NCBI GenBank assembly: GCA_003136635.1
Contig: PLFD01000035.1
Location: 17,359-81,358 of the forward strand
Origin: a candidate division FCPU426 bacterium
Lineage (GTDB): Bacteria > Oederibacteriota > Muellerivitia > Muellerivitales > Muellerivitaceae
Direction: 5' to 3'
DNA: 64,000 nt
A program made the translations under genes and the position numbers. The notes under the pieces are model-generated. The model was not told where the DNA came from. It saw only the letters and a list, made by a program, of their open reading frames with translations, and did no database searches. Shown here piece after piece: positions 8,500 to 19,735 of this stretch. Each line of letters starts with the position of its first letter. Positions within the stretch are counted from its first letter, which is position 1.

Positions 8500-8742
8500 C
8501 TATTCCCTGGAAACTCTAATGTTATTGGTCACTTCGCGAACGCCGCCCATCCCTTGTATTTCCTGGGATATTTGCCGTTTCGTTCCAAAGTCATCCACAA
8601 TACCAGAAACGGTCACATGTCCTCCGCTGACATGAACGCGAATACCCTCACCTAAACGGCGGACGGTTCGGCTAATGTTGTTTTCTAATTCAACATCTTT
8701 AGGATCGGATTGAGGCTGAAAAGACGGATCCATGGGCTCCAT
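8500..8742 (-). CDS. Small BON-domain protein
   Basis: 80 residues from ATG 8742, chosen because GGAGGAGG lies five bases upstream; an ATG 15 bases earlier overlaps that ribosome site. Residues about 20-80 form one BON domain: [33 protein letters not shown], and [21 protein letters not shown] domains bind phospholipid or peptidoglycan and occur in OsmY-like stress proteins. There is no signal peptide, so this copy appears cytoplasmic. It is monocistronic. Confidence 0.8.
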   Translation of the reverse strand: MEPMDPSFQPQSDPKDVELENNISRTVRRLGEGIRVHVSGGHVTVSGIVDDFGTKRQISQEIQGMGGVREVTNNIRVSRE

Positions 8743-8912
8743 ATCTACCTCCTCCATAGGCTTACCAACGTTTACACCTCTAGATTACCCCTATAGACAA
8801 GCATTTTCAACCAAACCCATCCCCGGCTTAATTATTGAGGCATTTGACCTGTCATTTACTGATGAGACACTTGCCAAAATCTGGGATTAATTTTTTTGGT
8901 TTTTGGTCATGC

Positions 8913-9317
8913 TTAGATACTGCTGTTTTGGTTTAACGCAGCGGTCAATTGACTTTTCTGGCCGGCGGTGATTTCTTTCTTGCCGTTCTGCTTGAAAAAC
9001 CCCAATTCTTGTTTACGAATGTTTTTCAAATTTTCCCAGGCTGTCTGGGCTTGTATCTTGGTAATTTTTCCATTTTTAAAATCTTTAGAGATATGTCTCA
9101 TCTGGTGCCGCAAAACAAGATTCATTGAGTGCGCATTTGAGTCTTGCGCAGGCGAATGAATGTCGGAAAACTTAGCCACACCATTGACTGGTCCGCCGAT
9201 TACGGGCGTCGACTTGAATTGGAGTGAAATCGATGGAGAACCCGGTTTATTCTGGGCCCATGCCGACCCAGTCCAGGCCAAATAAATGGAAGCTGTAAAA
9301 ATAAAAAAAGATTTCAT
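8913..9317 (-). CDS. Exported small protein, unknown function
   Basis: 134 residues from ATG 9317, favoured by GGAGG five bases upstream over two nearer ATGs. A signal peptide ends at GSAWAQ. The mature protein is basic and helical, with NLVLRHQMRHISKDFKNGKITKIQAQTAWENLKNIRKQELGFFKQN and a QKSQLTAALNQ end (quoted in parts). It has the look of a small periplasmic helical protein. I do not recognise a family. Confidence 0.55.
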   Translation of the reverse strand: MKSFFIFTASIYLAWTGSAWAQNKPGSPSISLQFKSTPVIGGPVNGVAKFSDIHSPAQDSNAHSMNLVLRHQMRHISKDFKNGKITKIQAQTAWENLKNIRKQELGFFKQNGKKEITAGQKSQLTAALNQNSSI

Positions 9318-9404
9318 CATTCCCTCCATAAATCTGACTTTAAATTCTATCCAATACTATTTTCAAGTTTTTTTGCCGTTCCTGAACCAATATCAGCCAT
9401 GCTT

Positions 9405-12400
9405 TTAATGAAACACTAAAACCTTGCCGGTTTTGGTCGTTATCTCATAGCCGTTATTTACTTGTATCGAGTAAATATAAAGCCCGCTCGCCACAGCTGA
9501 TTGGGCTTTGTTTCTCAATAACCAGGTAATCGTATTCATTCCAGTGTTGCCTTCTGTCGTATCCGAATAAACTTCCTCGCCCATCAAGGTATATAAATTC
9601 AGTTGAATCGAAGCGTTATAGCCCAGGTTGATCATAAACTTAATCGGTTCTCCATCTCTGGAGATATTCGGACCAGCCACTGCTGATATCAGTAAACCAG
9701 AAGCTGTTGGTGTAGGCGTCAAAGCATTCACCGATATTGGTTCATTAGTGCTTGCAGCGGTAACGTTGGGTGTGGGCGTGTTGGTCGCAGTACTCTCCGA
9801 AGGTTCAAAAATACCAACAGCAGCCCTGACCACACCGGGCACAACTGTCGGTGTCTTAGTCAGCGTTTTAGTAGGTGTAAAAGTACTCGTCTTGGTGGGC
9901 GTTGAAGTAGCGGTATTTGTCTTCGTATTCGTGGGTGTGTTGGTCGGTGTTTTAGTGGGTGTGAAAGTGTTGGTCCTGGTTGGTGTCACCGTAAAGGTAT
10001 TTGTTTTCGTAGGTGTCGCTGTAATCGTAGGCGTTTTAGTCGGGGTAATAGTCGGTGTCTTTGTTTTCGTAGGAGTGGCGGTAATAGTCGGTGTGTTGGT
10101 CGGCGTGAAAGTTTTCGTCTTGGTAGGGGTTACAGTAGGCGTTTTGGTTTTTGTCGGTGTAGCTGTAATGGTCGGCGTATTGGTTACTGTAGCGGTTTTA
10201 GTCTTGGTAAAGGTGGCCGTAAAGGTGGAAGTATTAGTTCTCGTGGGCGAATTGGTAGGCGTAAAGGTCTTGGTGGAAGTGCTGGTTATAGTATTAGTAG
10301 CTGTCTGTGTTTTCGTCGAAGTGTTAGTCGGCTGTACCGTCGATGTATTGGTCAGTGTATTGGTAAACGTAATAGTTGGGGTATACGTCTGCGTATTCGT
10401 AAAGGTGTTAGTTGGCGGTACTGTGGGTGTATAGGTCCGTGTATTAGTAAATGTACTAGTTTGCGTGTTCGTTGCCATGGGCGTGTAGGTTGGACTGGTC
10501 AAACAATTCGTCACAGGGCAATTTCCGAATCCAAATACTTGGCTGTTCCCGTCATCGGCCACATACCAATTGCCGCCATTCCCCACGGCGACTCCTTCTG
10601 TGTCCAAGAAGCCCGTGCTTCCATCCTGTCCATATCCAAGGAAATTACCGTTTAGGTCAAAAATACCCACTGATCCGAATCCGTCCGTCACATAAGCCAG
10701 ACAATTCCCATATATCGTGATGAAATTTGCCGCCAAAAGTGTTGTCCCTTGCGTCACATCCCACTGCGACATGAAAACACCGCCGGAGGTGAACACCTGC
10801 ACCAGACCCGTACCTTCATCTGCCACATAAACATTACCCGAAGCGTCCAAGGCTATTCCCAGCGGCGTGTCAAAAGTCCCATTGGACCCAGTCCCCGGGC
10901 CGCCCCATTGGGTAATGAACGCACCCTGATTGTTAAACATTTCTACCCTTTGGCCGCCCGCATCCACCACATAAATACTGGTTCCCTGTGGATTTACTGC
11001 GATACCGTAAGGCGTAGTAAATTGGCCATTCCCTGTTCCCAAAGAACCAAAATTTACCGCCAATGCCCCTGGGTTGGTGGGGCCGTTGACCGCATTAAAT
11101 ATATCCACCTGGTTTTGGAATTCGTCTGTCACATAAATATTACCGCTTCCATCCAACGCCACTCCCACCGGCTGATTCAGCGTCCCCAAACCCACCTGAG
11201 TCAAGGCCGTGCCTCCGGACGTGAAGACCTTTACCGAATTATCTAAAGTTTCAGCGATGTATACGTTTCCGGTGCCGTCCAAGGCTACACCCCAGGGCTC
11301 GTCCTGGACCCACGAATTCAGCGCCTGACATAACGAAGGTGCAGAGGTGGGTGATGGTGTTAAAGTAGGGGTAGATGACTGAGTCTGTGTATTCGTGGGT
11401 GTATTGGTTGCCAAAACGGTGGGGGTACAAGTAGGTACGAGGGTGATGCAAACTGAACTTGAAGCCCATCCAGTAACATCCATGGCTGTGTTTCCATTAC
11501 CAGAATAATCTGCTGAGGTTGTACCCGTTCCTTCGTCGGCATGCCAACCAGCAATTAATCCATTATTCCACGGCCCCAAACACGAGGCCATATTTCCATG
11601 ATATCCATTTCCAGAATTCCATAAAAATGTGATTTCAGTGGCAGATAGAACGCGATTAAAAATCAATGGTTCGTCAATTAATCCAGCATATGGAATTTGA
11701 CCACTAAAAGTTGAATCGCCGAAAATAACAGCACTTGGGGTTCTCAATAACGGAGAAACTGTTCCGGCTGAACCGGTTAAAAAAGAACCATTATTATAAG
11801 ATGCAAAAGCACCAGATATTGAATCATATGTAAAGCACAAAAACGACCATGTGTTTAATGGAAGAGCAGTATTATCACCTACGCTCGCTCTTACCTGTGT
11901 ATATGAAGCATCGTTAAACCAAAACCATTGTGGAGCCGCTCCAAAGTTAGCAACAAGAAACATTCCGTCAGTGGCCGTGCCTCCAGGTGTAGTAACGCCT
12001 CCAACTATTGGTTGAAGACTACTGCCAGAAATTGAACTCGGATTTACCCAAATACAAAATGAAAAACTTGTTGTTGGAATTAATGTATTGGTCATCGTTA
12101 CGCCAGCAGATTGAGAACCTGTAAACGACCAAGCGGTTTGGCCGTCACTAACAGTGAGAGTCGATGTCGGGGTATTCGTGGAAGTATTAGAAGGCGTATT
12201 GGTTGGTGTATTCGTCAATGTGTTTGTAGACGTATTTGTTGAGGTGGGTGTGGGCGATGTTGTCAAAGTTGGAGCAGGTGATGCTATAAAGGTCGGTGTC
12301 AGCGTCGGAAAAGGCTGCTCATAAGCCAGCATACGGCTTCGTTCAAAGTCGACCGCGTAAAAATTTCCCTGGCTGTCGGAAGTAATGGCCCAAGGGTCCG

Positions 12401-15047
12401 AACTATAGTCCTTCAAATAGGTCACGGGCCAATCCTGGCCTGTAGAAGTTAAAACCGACTGGGGTAGTGTTGGATTGGTGAAAACCACAGGAAAACTACC
12501 CGCATAACCGCTTTTTCCCACCACCATAACGCTGTCATCCGGGTTGAAAGCAACCCCCAAAGGATAATTGGCGGATAGATTCGGATCCGAACTATGTGGA
12601 TTGGAGAGGTTATTCGATGTGGTGACCGACGTAAAATCACCGTTTCTCCCATAAACAGCAGAAGCCGGAATACCGAATCGGGCAGTGGTCGTAGAAGTAT
12701 TCTGGATCGTAGAGGCGTCGAACCTTAACAACCGTCCGTTGCCTTGGGTTTCCTGATCGAAATCGGAAACGTACAGGTTCCCATGGTGGTCCATAGTCAC
12801 ATTACCAGGATTGCCCAAGGTGTAAGCGGTAGCGGTAGAAATATTGGGTATTGGATAAACCTTACCCTGATTGTAGAGCGTAGCCCCGGCCGCGGCGCTA
12901 TTTTGGCCGAGGATGATGTCCACCACCGGGTTCGTCAAGGGGTTCCGAATGTGAAGTACCCGATTTTCCGTCTTATCAGCGACCCAAAGGTTGAGCTGGG
13001 AATCTACCACCAACCCTTGCAGACTAATCCAACTCACCGACATCGCCCCGCCACCTAGGACAGGAAGGGGCGAAGTGATACTCAAAGCTGCCGATTCACC
13101 TTGCGTGAGGGGCAGGTTATAAACCTCGATCCAATTCGAGGAGGAATTATTACTGTTCGTAATGGCCCATAAATGGGGCGTTGGCTGAGGTGTCAGTTGA
13201 GATGTCACACTGTCATCCGAACAAATTCGCCCATAAGAAATGGCAGTAGCCGCCGGACCAAAGGAAATCGCCGCGTTGGACGCTCCCGCAAAGCCGTTGG
13301 GCGTTTGTCCGAGCGTAAGGGCGGTGGCGCCGCCGAAGGGATTATTCGTATTCCAGAATAGAAGACCGTAAGTGGCCACGATGATCTGAGGTGTGGTTAC
13401 GTTTTGGGCCACCGCAACTCCCTGTGGACCCAGGGGAAAAGTGGACATGGTCATAACATTAAATTGGGGGAATGATGTCGGTTTAAAGACGTCTACGTCC
13501 GCTGTATGGGCTATTCCGGTTTGGGGCGTGGGGATGGGAGCCGGAAAACGCCAAACGTCGTCGCCAGGGTATTGATACGAAATATAGACATTACCCGAAC
13601 CATCTACACCCAATCCCCCCGTGGCGCCCGACAGTCCATAGTTAGTATTTGAAGATCCTGGAGGATAGTTGTATGAAAAGGAAGTAGGATTTCCCACACC
13701 GTCCCCATCTCCGGTCAGCCCCCCTTCGCCTTGTGCGTCCAACGGGGTCCAGTTCGACGTCATGAGGGGAGTATCTCGCATCAAAACCTTGAGGGGAGTA
13801 AAGTTAGTGGGATTACTGGGACTTACTCCAAAAAGAACTGCTTGGGCTGTGAGACTATCAAGCATCCAAAGGCCGCCTGTTCCTCCAGGAACGGAAGTCG
13901 GTACATCCCACTCCAAACCCATGGGCTCCTCAGAATACATGGTGGTCGCATTGCTGGCTGTCATCCCGGAGGTATAAGTGGGTACTCCATTATTACTACC
14001 AGTGGGTTGAAAAACCAGAACTCTCCCGATCAAACTATTCCCCGAGCGAGGATAGAGAAAAGGAGTATCAGCCACATAGACATTTCCCACCTTGTCGACC
14101 CGGACAGCCATGGGAGCCGCTAAATCAGACAAATCGTTGGCAGTAGCAAATATGCTTGGCTGGCCCAGCACTATATCGGCAGTTCCCGATGGAATTCCTG
14201 TATTCGGTGCGTTGGGGTTAGGAAAACGAATCACCCGATTGTTTTTCGTGTCAGCTACCCACAGGTTTCCCCAGGTGTCCGTAGCCACACCAGACACAAA
14301 CTGATTGGTCACACCGTTGTAGCCCCAGAAATTAAGATTCGATGGTCCATCGCCAGTCACGGCGCCTGAGAAATTGGTTGTACTCGACCCCTGGCCCCAG
14401 ACGTAAGAAGCTGGTTCAGAGCTGTAGATAGGCGCGTTGTATCGAAGCACGCGGCTGTTGTAGAAATCAGGCACATAAAGGTTTCCCTGGCTGTCCACCG
14501 CCATATTGGCGCCAGAATTGGTTTCAGCAACCGAGTTGGCGAATTGAGGTAAGCCACAAAGACAAGAGGCGGAAGGCGCGGTTGGATTAGGATAGTCCTG
14601 GAAGTTGCCGTCCCAGTTGCAGCCCGTGTGTTTGAAATCCGGCTGACCGAGAACGATGTCGGCCCCATAACCCGGGTCCGAAGCCGCCGCGTTGGGATTA
14701 AATTCGGAAATATTGTTGAATCCCAGAATGCGGCTGTTATGGCTGTCCCAAACATAGAGTCGATTGGAGGCTGTATCTACTACAACGCCTCCGACGTAAT
14801 TTAAGCTGGTGTTGGTGGCCAGATTGCCCGTAATATCCGAATAGTCGATCTGGCCGAGGATCAAGTCGGCCCACAGGTCGCCGACCACGCCGCGCGCGGG
14901 ATAAATGAATCCGGCGGATTGCGCATTTTGCGGATTCTGAGGGAGATACTGGGCCCAAGCTTTGGAATCGCAAGAAAACATCACGAAAAAAAATGCGGCT
15001 AAAAGCGGGATGGCTAATGTGTTTTTAAATTGCCTGCGCCCGCTCAT
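9405..15047 (-). CDS. Giant secreted NHL beta-propeller / LamG protein with TNTPT linkers and FlgD-Ig-like C-terminus
   Basis: 1880 residues from ATG 15047 (GGCGG upstream; the frame can be extended to a TTG). A signal peptide ends near SKAWAQ. Residues about 40-920 contain many NHL/SMP-30-like blades ([36 protein letters not shown]). A TNT/PT linker follows, then a LamG/concanavalin-like domain (about 975-1200: [30 protein letters not shown]). A second NHL propeller spans about 1240-1540 ([14 protein letters not shown]). After that come about 200 residues of TNTPTKT repeats and a C-terminal FlgD-Ig-like domain (about 1795-1880, ending VLVFH). It is probably an exported surface or extracellular protein; ligand unknown. 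Confidence 0.85.
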   Translation of the reverse strand: MSGRRQFKNTLAIPLLAAFFFVMFSCDSKAWAQYLPQNPQNAQSAGFIYPARGVVGDLWADLILGQIDYSDITGNLATNTSLNYVGGVVVDTASNRLYVWDSHNSRILGFNNISEFNPNAAASDPGYGADIVLGQPDFKHTGCNWDGNFQDYPNPTAPSASCLCGLPQFANSVAETNSGANMAVDSQGNLYVPDFYNSRVLRYNAPIYSSEPASYVWGQGSSTTNFSGAVTGDGPSNLNFWGYNGVTNQFVSGVATDTWGNLWVADTKNNRVIRFPNPNAPNTGIPSGTADIVLGQPSIFATANDLSDLAAPMAVRVDKVGNVYVADTPFLYPRSGNSLIGRVLVFQPTGSNNGVPTYTSGMTASNATTMYSEEPMGLEWDVPTSVPGGTGGLWMLDSLTAQAVLFGVSPSNPTNFTPLKVLMRDTPLMTSNWTPLDAQGEGGLTGDGDGVGNPTSFSYNYPPGSSNTNYGLSGATGGLGVDGSGNVYISYQYPGDDVWRFPAPIPTPQTGIAHTADVDVFKPTSFPQFNVMTMSTFPLGPQGVAVAQNVTTPQIIVATYGLLFWNTNNPFGGATALTLGQTPNGFAGASNAAISFGPAATAISYGRICSDDSVTSQLTPQPTPHLWAITNSNNSSSNWIEVYNLPLTQGESAALSITSPLPVLGGGAMSVSWISLQGLVVDSQLNLWVADKTENRVLHIRNPLTNPVVDIILGQNSAAAGATLYNQGKVYPIPNISTATAYTLGNPGNVTMDHHGNLYVSDFDQETQGNGRLLRFDASTIQNTSTTTARFGIPASAVYGRNGDFTSVTTSNNLSNPHSSDPNLSANYPLGVAFNPDDSVMVVGKSGYAGSFPVVFTNPTLPQSVLTSTGQDWPVTYLKDYSSDPWAITSDSQGNFYAVDFERSRMLAYEQPFPTLTPTFIASPAPTLTTSPTPTSTNTSTNTLTNTPTNTPSNTSTNTPTSTLTVSDGQTAWSFTGSQSAGVTMTNTLIPTTSFSFCIWVNPSSISGSSLQPIVGGVTTPGGTATDGMFLVANFGAAPQWFWFNDASYTQVRASVGDNTALPLNTWSFLCFTYDSISGAFASYNNGSFLTGSAGTVSPLLRTPSAVIFGDSTFSGQIPYAGLIDEPLIFNRVLSATEITFLWNSGNGYHGNMASCLGPWNNGLIAGWHADEGTGTTSADYSGNGNTAMDVTGWASSSVCITLVPTCTPTVLATNTPTNTQTQSSTPTLTPSPTSAPSLCQALNSWVQDEPWGVALDGTGNVYIAETLDNSVKVFTSGGTALTQVGLGTLNQPVGVALDGSGNIYVTDEFQNQVDIFNAVNGPTNPGALAVNFGSLGTGNGQFTTPYGIAVNPQGTSIYVVDAGGQRVEMFNNQGAFITQWGGPGTGSNGTFDTPLGIALDASGNVYVADEGTGLVQVFTSGGVFMSQWDVTQGTTLLAANFITIYGNCLAYVTDGFGSVGIFDLNGNFLGYGQDGSTGFLDTEGVAVGNGGNWYVADDGNSQVFGFGNCPVTNCLTSPTYTPMATNTQTSTFTNTRTYTPTVPPTNTFTNTQTYTPTITFTNTLTNTSTVQPTNTSTKTQTATNTITSTSTKTFTPTNSPTRTNTSTFTATFTKTKTATVTNTPTITATPTKTKTPTVTPTKTKTFTPTNTPTITATPTKTKTPTITPTKTPTITATPTKTNTFTVTPTRTNTFTPTKTPTNTPTNTKTNTATSTPTKTSTFTPTKTLTKTPTVVPGVVRAAVGIFEPSESTATNTPTPNVTAASTNEPISVNALTPTPTASGLLISAVAGPNISRDGEPIKFMINLGYNASIQLNLYTLMGEEVYSDTTEGNTGMNTITWLLRNKAQSAVASGLYIYSIQVNNGYEITTKTGKVLVFH
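9880..10490 (-). repeat. DNA repeat tract encoding the long TNTPTKT linker
   Basis: Degenerate short tandem units (in the coding strand ACA/ACC AAT/AAA ACG CCG ACT-type hexamer and dodecamer steps) encode Thr-Pro-Thr-Asn/Lys repeats. Shorter tracts of the same type lie at about 12170-12290, 22950-23180, 37110-37180 and 50890-51130, each inside a different secreted-protein gene. They produce long Val-rich shadow frames on the plus strand that are not genes. Confidence 0.85.
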
Positions 15048-15260
15048 AAATACCGCCAAATATTCAATCTTAAATACGAAAAGAGAAACGATGGAGGAAG
15101 TTTAAAGACAACCGATCATACAATCAACAAATTTATTTAAAATTTTAAAAAATGTCGTTTTTCTGTCCGGTTTTTTATGGTGTTAACAAAAATTTAACGG
15201 GTAAATGGAAAAAAGGATGATCGTTGAATGCGATTTATGGAATGACTGCCAATTATTTCA

Positions 15261-16073
15261 TCAATCTTTCGGCGCAAACATCCTTCCAATTTCATCAATC
15301 TGTTCCCGGCTCAATCCCTGCGGCGTTTGGCCGGTTTGCTTGCAAAGCAAATACAAAATAGCCGCTTTGTTCATGGCATCAATCAAATCAAAAGCTTCAA
15401 TGGCATCCTTACCTACCGCTAAAACACCATGTTTTTCCCACATGACCACTTTATGTTTTCGTTCCAAAGCTTTAACCGTTTCTTTAGCAAGTTCTTGCGA
15501 AGCGGTTAAGCGGTAAGGCACCCAACCAATCCCCCGAGGCACATAAATTTTCGCTTCGGGAATCATGCTCCACAGGGCGTAATTTAATTTTTCTTCGCCC
15601 GCAGTTTCGGACAAGTGCGTTAACGCGATAAGTTCGTTCGGATGGGTATGAAGTACAACCTTTTCCTTCGCTCCGCTTTTTCGAAGTGAGTTCTGCATCA
15701 ACAGATGCGAGGGTAACTCAGAAGTCGGCTTGAACCCTTCCCTTTTTCCGCCCCAAAACAAATGAAACCCTTTAGCGTCTCCCGAAATTTGGAGGACACA
15801 TAAACACTCAGAGGAATGATTTTGAATGTCTCGATAGCGAGTTCCCGTACCGGTGACCAAATAGCTTCGGCCCGCGAACTCGGGTAAAAGTCCCGCGATG
15901 GGTTTTACAGGAAATTTCTTCAGCTTGGCTGGTGTAATAGCAATATGGTCGGTGATATCCACCGAAAGGTTACCCGCGTTTTTTTCCGCCCATCCCTTTT
16001 GCCAGAGATACTGGCCCACTTCCCCCACTTCACGAATCACTTGATGAACACTTTTGGAAAGGGTAATGGGCAT
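15261..16073 (-). CDS. rhaD: Rhamnulose-1-phosphate aldolase
   Basis: 270 residues from ATG 16073 with GGAGG four bases upstream. It is a class II zinc aldolase of the fuculose/rhamnulose family: NAGNLSVDI near the N-terminus, SYLVTGTGTRYRDI, the zinc-binding VVLHTHPNELIAL, and VMWEKHGVLAVGKDAIEAFDLID carrying the third zinc His. RhaD cleaves L-rhamnulose 1-phosphate to dihydroxyacetone phosphate and L-lactaldehyde. No rhaA or rhaB is adjacent; the exact sugar phosphate is inferred from overall resemblance to RhaD. Confidence 0.88.
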   Translation of the reverse strand: MPITLSKSVHQVIREVGEVGQYLWQKGWAEKNAGNLSVDITDHIAITPAKLKKFPVKPIAGLLPEFAGRSYLVTGTGTRYRDIQNHSSECLCVLQISGDAKGFHLFWGGKREGFKPTSELPSHLLMQNSLRKSGAKEKVVLHTHPNELIALTHLSETAGEEKLNYALWSMIPEAKIYVPRGIGWVPYRLTASQELAKETVKALERKHKVVMWEKHGVLAVGKDAIEAFDLIDAMNKAAILYLLCKQTGQTPQGLSREQIDEIGRMFAPKD

Positions 16074-16191
16074 AAATCCTCCGAAGTTAATTGCCGTAAT
16101 TATAATCATTTTTTTCATTCTGGCTGGTCAAGTTGACACTACTAAACACCACCCATAAGATGCTCTCTTCATTTCGCTCCAAGGAAGATGT

Positions 16192-17217
16192 ATGGAAAAC
16201 GCCCTTCACGTTGAAAACCTGGCCAAAAGTTACAAACGCCGCGTGCGTAAACCCGGTCTGGCGGGAGCTTTTCAAAGTATGTTTTCAGGGAAAACAGAGG
16301 AATTTCACGCGGTCAAAGGCATTTCCTTTTCCATCAAACGGGGTGAAAAAGTCGGCCTCATCGGCGAAAATGGCGCGGGTAAATCCACCACGCTTAAAAT
16401 GCTCACCGGCATTATTGTTCCTACCGGCGGCCAACTGGAAGTTTTGGGTTTAGTGCCCTGGCAAAAGCGTCGCCAGTTAGCCCTCAATATCGGGGTGGTC
16501 TTCGGTCAAAGACCCCAGCTTTTATGGGATATTCCGGTTCGGGAAACCTTTCGGCTTTTAAAAGACATGTACCACATCCCCAATGATGTGTTTGAAATTA
16601 CCTATCCCGAAGCGGTCAAACGGCTGGACCTGGAACCGCTTTTAAGCACCCCTGTGCGCCTTCTTTCGTTAGGCCAGAGAATGCGCTGCGATCTGGCGGC
16701 TTCCCTCTTGCACGCGCCCGCTGTGGCTTTTTTAGATGAACCCACCATTGGATTGGACCTTACGGTCAAAGAACAGGTACGTGAATATATCCGGGATATG
16801 CAAAACCGGTTCGGAACCACTTTGCTGATTACCACCCATGATTTGAAAGATATTACGGAAGTCTGTGACAGGCTTCTTTTGCTCGATAAGGGAAAATTGC
16901 TTTTCGACGGCTCTTTGAAAGCCTTTGAGAAACGTTTCGCCAACGAAAGCCGGATTGTGGCTGAGCTGCACCAGCCCGCCACTCCCGCTTCCCTGAAGAA
17001 ACTCTCAGCGGAAATTAAACGCTATGGCGGCGTTATCACCTTTTCGGAAGGCCATCGCTTGATATTGGAATACCGAAAAGCGGGCGCCGCCCCGGCCCTA
17101 ACCCAGATTTTATTGAAACGCCAAAAAGTCGTCGATTTAACCCTGGAAAAAACCGACATTGATACCATCGTAACGAGGATTTACCGGAAACCCGCCGGGG
17201 AAAAAATGAAGCCATGA
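16192..17217 (+). CDS. ABC-2 type exporter ATP-binding protein
   Basis: 341 residues, ATG 16192 with AAGGAA upstream. It has Walker A (GENGAGKST), the LSLGQRMRCDLA signature, Walker B (VAFLDEPTIGLD), and an H-loop in LLITTHDLKDI. A C-terminal extension of about 90 residues is typical of YadG/DrrA/NodI-like subunits. It powers export through the two downstream permeases, whose first start overlaps this stop (ATGA). It is divergent from rhaD. The substrate cannot be told from sequence; related three-gene sets are often annotated as daunorubicin/viologen-type efflux. Confidence 0.92.
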   Translation: MENALHVENLAKSYKRRVRKPGLAGAFQSMFSGKTEEFHAVKGISFSIKRGEKVGLIGENGAGKSTTLKMLTGIIVPTGGQLEVLGLVPWQKRRQLALNIGVVFGQRPQLLWDIPVRETFRLLKDMYHIPNDVFEITYPEAVKRLDLEPLLSTPVRLLSLGQRMRCDLAASLLHAPAVAFLDEPTIGLDLTVKEQVREYIRDMQNRFGTTLLITTHDLKDITEVCDRLLLLDKGKLLFDGSLKAFEKRFANESRIVAELHQPATPASLKKLSAEIKRYGGVITFSEGHRLILEYRKAGAAPALTQILLKRQKVVDLTLEKTDIDTIVTRIYRKPAGEKMKP

Positions 17218-18041
17218 GACCGCTTCAACCGCCGCTTACACTTTTAAGTAGTTTTCAAAGCTACGCTTCTTACTTTGTGCGCTGCCTCAAAGCCAGCTTC
17301 GCCTATCGGGCCGCCACCATTACCAATCTGCTGACAGCGGCGGTCAGCTATTCGATCACCATCATGATTTGGCGGCAGGTCTATTCGCAAAACCCCAACC
17401 TTTTGATTCCCAGCGATCAAATGTACGTTTATCTACTTTTAGCCGGCTGCGTCAACTATGCCATGATCATGAATATCGAGTTTCGCATCAGTCAAAGAAT
17501 TCGAACCGGTTTAGTCGCCACCGATCTTCTCAAACCGGTCGATTTTCAAATCGCACAGGGTATTCAAGCCATCAGCGACGGGTTCTTTAACGGTTCCATG
17601 GGCATCATGGTTTTTCTATGCGGTTTTTTGGTATTTGGAACGCGAATGTTTCCTCCTGATTTCCAATGTCTGGGTCTTTTTATTATCAGTTTTCTTTTGG
17701 GTTTTACGGTGATGTACGGGGTTTGTTTTGTTTTCGTTCAGGGCGCCTTCTACACTTATAGCGGTTACGGCATCATGGCTTCACGCAACGCCTTACAACT
17801 GACCTTTTCAGGCGTTTCTGCCCCTCTGGCTTTTTACCCGCCGCTTCTCAAAACCATCGCCGATTGGCTGCCTTTCAAACACATCATCTACTCGCCTATT
17901 TCCATTTATATGGGCTGGGCCAAAAATGCCGACTCTTATCACTTAATTCTTCAACAAGCCGGCTGGGCGTTGTTTCTATTTATTTTGGGCAAAATCATTA
18001 TGAAACACGCCTTAAAGCAACTCGAAGTTCAGGGAGGTTGA
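17214..18041 (+). CDS. ABC-2 family transporter permease (first)
   Basis: 275 residues, six hydrophobic segments. It overlaps the ATPase gene by four bases. The pattern (SYFVRCLKASFAYRAATITN at the start, LKPVDFQIAQGIQAISDG after the second helix, LPFKHIIYSPISIYMG near the end) matches the DUF990/ABC2_membrane_6 family. These act as heterodimeric permeases with a YadG-like ATPase. It forms the membrane pore with the next gene product. Confidence 0.88.
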   Translation: MRPLQPPLTLLSSFQSYASYFVRCLKASFAYRAATITNLLTAAVSYSITIMIWRQVYSQNPNLLIPSDQMYVYLLLAGCVNYAMIMNIEFRISQRIRTGLVATDLLKPVDFQIAQGIQAISDGFFNGSMGIMVFLCGFLVFGTRMFPPDFQCLGLFIISFLLGFTVMYGVCFVFVQGAFYTYSGYGIMASRNALQLTFSGVSAPLAFYPPLLKTIADWLPFKHIIYSPISIYMGWAKNADSYHLILQQAGWALFLFILGKIIMKHALKQLEVQGG

Positions 18042-18043
18042 CC

Positions 18044-18829
18044 ATGCGGGAAAATATTAAATTGTATTGGACCGCCTTCAATACTGCCCTTCAGGCCAAA
18101 TTTGAATATCGGGTAGATTTTTTTGTTGGTGTTCTCACCTCCTGCATGCTTCAACTTTCATCCTTATTTTTTCTTTGGATTGTTTTTCATCAAACCCCGA
18201 GCATCAACGGATGGATGCCCGATCAGGTAATTTTACTTTTCGGTATGACCGCCGCCGCTCTGGGTCTTTCGGAACTTTTCTTCAATCATATCTGGTTCGT
18301 TCCCTCTTACATTGTCCAGGGCGACCTGGACCGCCTTTTAACTTACCCCGTCAATTCCCTTTATTTTCTTCTGATCACCCGGCCCGAACTGCATGCTTTT
18401 GGAAATCTGGCTACCGGCACTCTTTTGACTTCCTATGCCCTGATCCATTTAAACGCGCCATGGTACGCCTGGGTTCTTTTTCCGCTATTCGCCGTGAGCG
18501 GCTGCCTGATTTACACTGCGGCATTGGTGATTGCGGCATCCCTTTCTTTTAAATTTGTCGGGCCTACTTCGATCAACTTATTTATTACGAACATTCTTCT
18601 GAACGCCACCCGTTACCCCCTGAGTATCTATCCCCAAGTCGTTCAGATCGTTCTTTTGGTATTGGTTCCCTACGGAGCCTTCCACTACCTGCCCGCCAGT
18701 TTGCTTTTAGGGAAAGACCTGAACCTTTGGATAATTCTGGTTACGCCTTTGGCGGCTTTGTGTTTCTTTTGGGAAGCGGGTTGGTTTTGGCGCTGGGGTC
18801 TTAACCAATACGAAAGCACTGGTTCTTGA
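18044..18829 (+). CDS. ABC-2 family transporter permease (second)
   Basis: 261 residues from ATG 18044 with GGGAGG upstream that overlaps the preceding gene's last codons; the frame extends further upstream but only within that gene. Six membrane segments, with FEYRVDFFVGVLTSC at the start, QGDLDRLLTYPVNSLYFLL and ATRYPLSIYPQVVQIVLLVLVP (quoted in parts), are typical of the DUF990 partner permease. It would heterodimerise with the upstream permease. It ends convergently with the patatin gene. Confidence 0.88.
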   Translation: MRENIKLYWTAFNTALQAKFEYRVDFFVGVLTSCMLQLSSLFFLWIVFHQTPSINGWMPDQVILLFGMTAAALGLSELFFNHIWFVPSYIVQGDLDRLLTYPVNSLYFLLITRPELHAFGNLATGTLLTSYALIHLNAPWYAWVLFPLFAVSGCLIYTAALVIAASLSFKFVGPTSINLFITNILLNATRYPLSIYPQVVQIVLLVLVPYGAFHYLPASLLLGKDLNLWIILVTPLAALCFFWEAGWFWRWGLNQYESTGS

Positions 18830-18856
18830 GAAGATAAATTAGATTCGAATGATTAT

Positions 18857-19726
18857 TTAGCGGTAAATTTCGGGACGGAAGAAAAACCGGCGCTGAATGA
18901 CCTGCTTGATCTTCGGTATATGTTTTTTGGCTTCCTTTTCACCCACCGCGATCATTTCTTTGCCCATGCTAAAATCAAAAAGATCAAATTTGGTCATATC
19001 CGGTTCAATAATGATGTCAGCGTTTTCCCGCCAGGAAGATTCTTCCTGGACAAAGAAATACCAAACCCGCATAAGAATTTGAAATACGTTAGACGCCGGC
19101 GGAAATACCTGATGGTGGCCGAACAGGTTGACCGCGATCACCACGTCCGCTCCCAGACCTTTTAACGCTTTTACCGGAACATTCTCGGCCATCCCGCCAT
19201 CCGCCAATTGATGGCCTTCCAATTCCACCGGGGTATAAACACCCGGTATGGAGCAGGACGCGCGCACCGCTTTATCCAAAGGTCCATTGGTAAAGATAAT
19301 TTCTTCCCCCGAGCATAAGTCCGTCGTGACTACCGCCAGGGGTTTCTTTAGCTGTGCGAAGTTTTCAACTTTTAAAAATTTTCGGATGTATTCCTCGATA
19401 GGCCCGGAGGAAACCAAGCCCTTGCGTGAAGGACGAAAAGAAAATAACTGCCCCCAGCCTGTTTGAATGCCGATTTCCTCAATGCGTGAAACCGACAGGC
19501 CCGAAGCGTAGGCCGCCGCGATAATCGCCCCCGCGCTGGTGCCCGCGACACAATCCACGTGAATGCCCGCTTCTTCCAGTGCTTTGAGAACCCCTATCTG
19601 CGCCACGCCGTAAGCCACACCGCCGCAAAGAGCCAACCCAACCTTATACTGATTTTCCGCGACAGTCTTTTTCAGCTGGCTCAGAGTATAAAAATTAGGA
19701 GCGGCCTTGCGGTTTTTGGGGGGCAT
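18857..19726 (-). CDS. Patatin-like phospholipase, RssA-type
   Basis: 289 residues. The catalytic dyad of patatins is complete: oxyanion-hole GLALCGGVAYGVAQIGVL, nucleophile Ser in GTSAGA (GTSAGAIIAAAYASG) and Asp in LADGGMAENVPV. Bacterial RssA-like members are acyl hydrolases acting on phospholipids or lysophospholipids; the physiological substrate here is unknown. There is no signal peptide. The gene lies 9 bp downstream of the enoyl-CoA hydratase gene, suggesting a lipid-turnover operon in which released fatty acids feed beta-oxidation-type enzymes (inference). Confidence 0.9.
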   Translation of the reverse strand: MPPKNRKAAPNFYTLSQLKKTVAENQYKVGLALCGGVAYGVAQIGVLKALEEAGIHVDCVAGTSAGAIIAAAYASGLSVSRIEEIGIQTGWGQLFSFRPSRKGLVSSGPIEEYIRKFLKVENFAQLKKPLAVVTTDLCSGEEIIFTNGPLDKAVRASCSIPGVYTPVELEGHQLADGGMAENVPVKALKGLGADVVIAVNLFGHHQVFPPASNVFQILMRVWYFFVQEESSWRENADIIIEPDMTKFDLFDFSMGKEMIAVGEKEAKKHIPKIKQVIQRRFFFRPEIYR

Positions 19727-19735
19727 GGTGTTTTC

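Noticed and set aside
9628..10434. 268-codon Val-rich plus-strand open frame
   Set aside because: It is the antisense of the TNTPTKT repeat tract of the 9405-15047 gene; composition is only Val/Gly/Leu/Phe steps with no start context.
9880..10490. Regular short repeats that could suggest a CRISPR array
   Set aside because: Units are degenerate, in-frame and encode Thr/Pro/Asn/Lys within a long gene; no fixed spacers and no cas genes.
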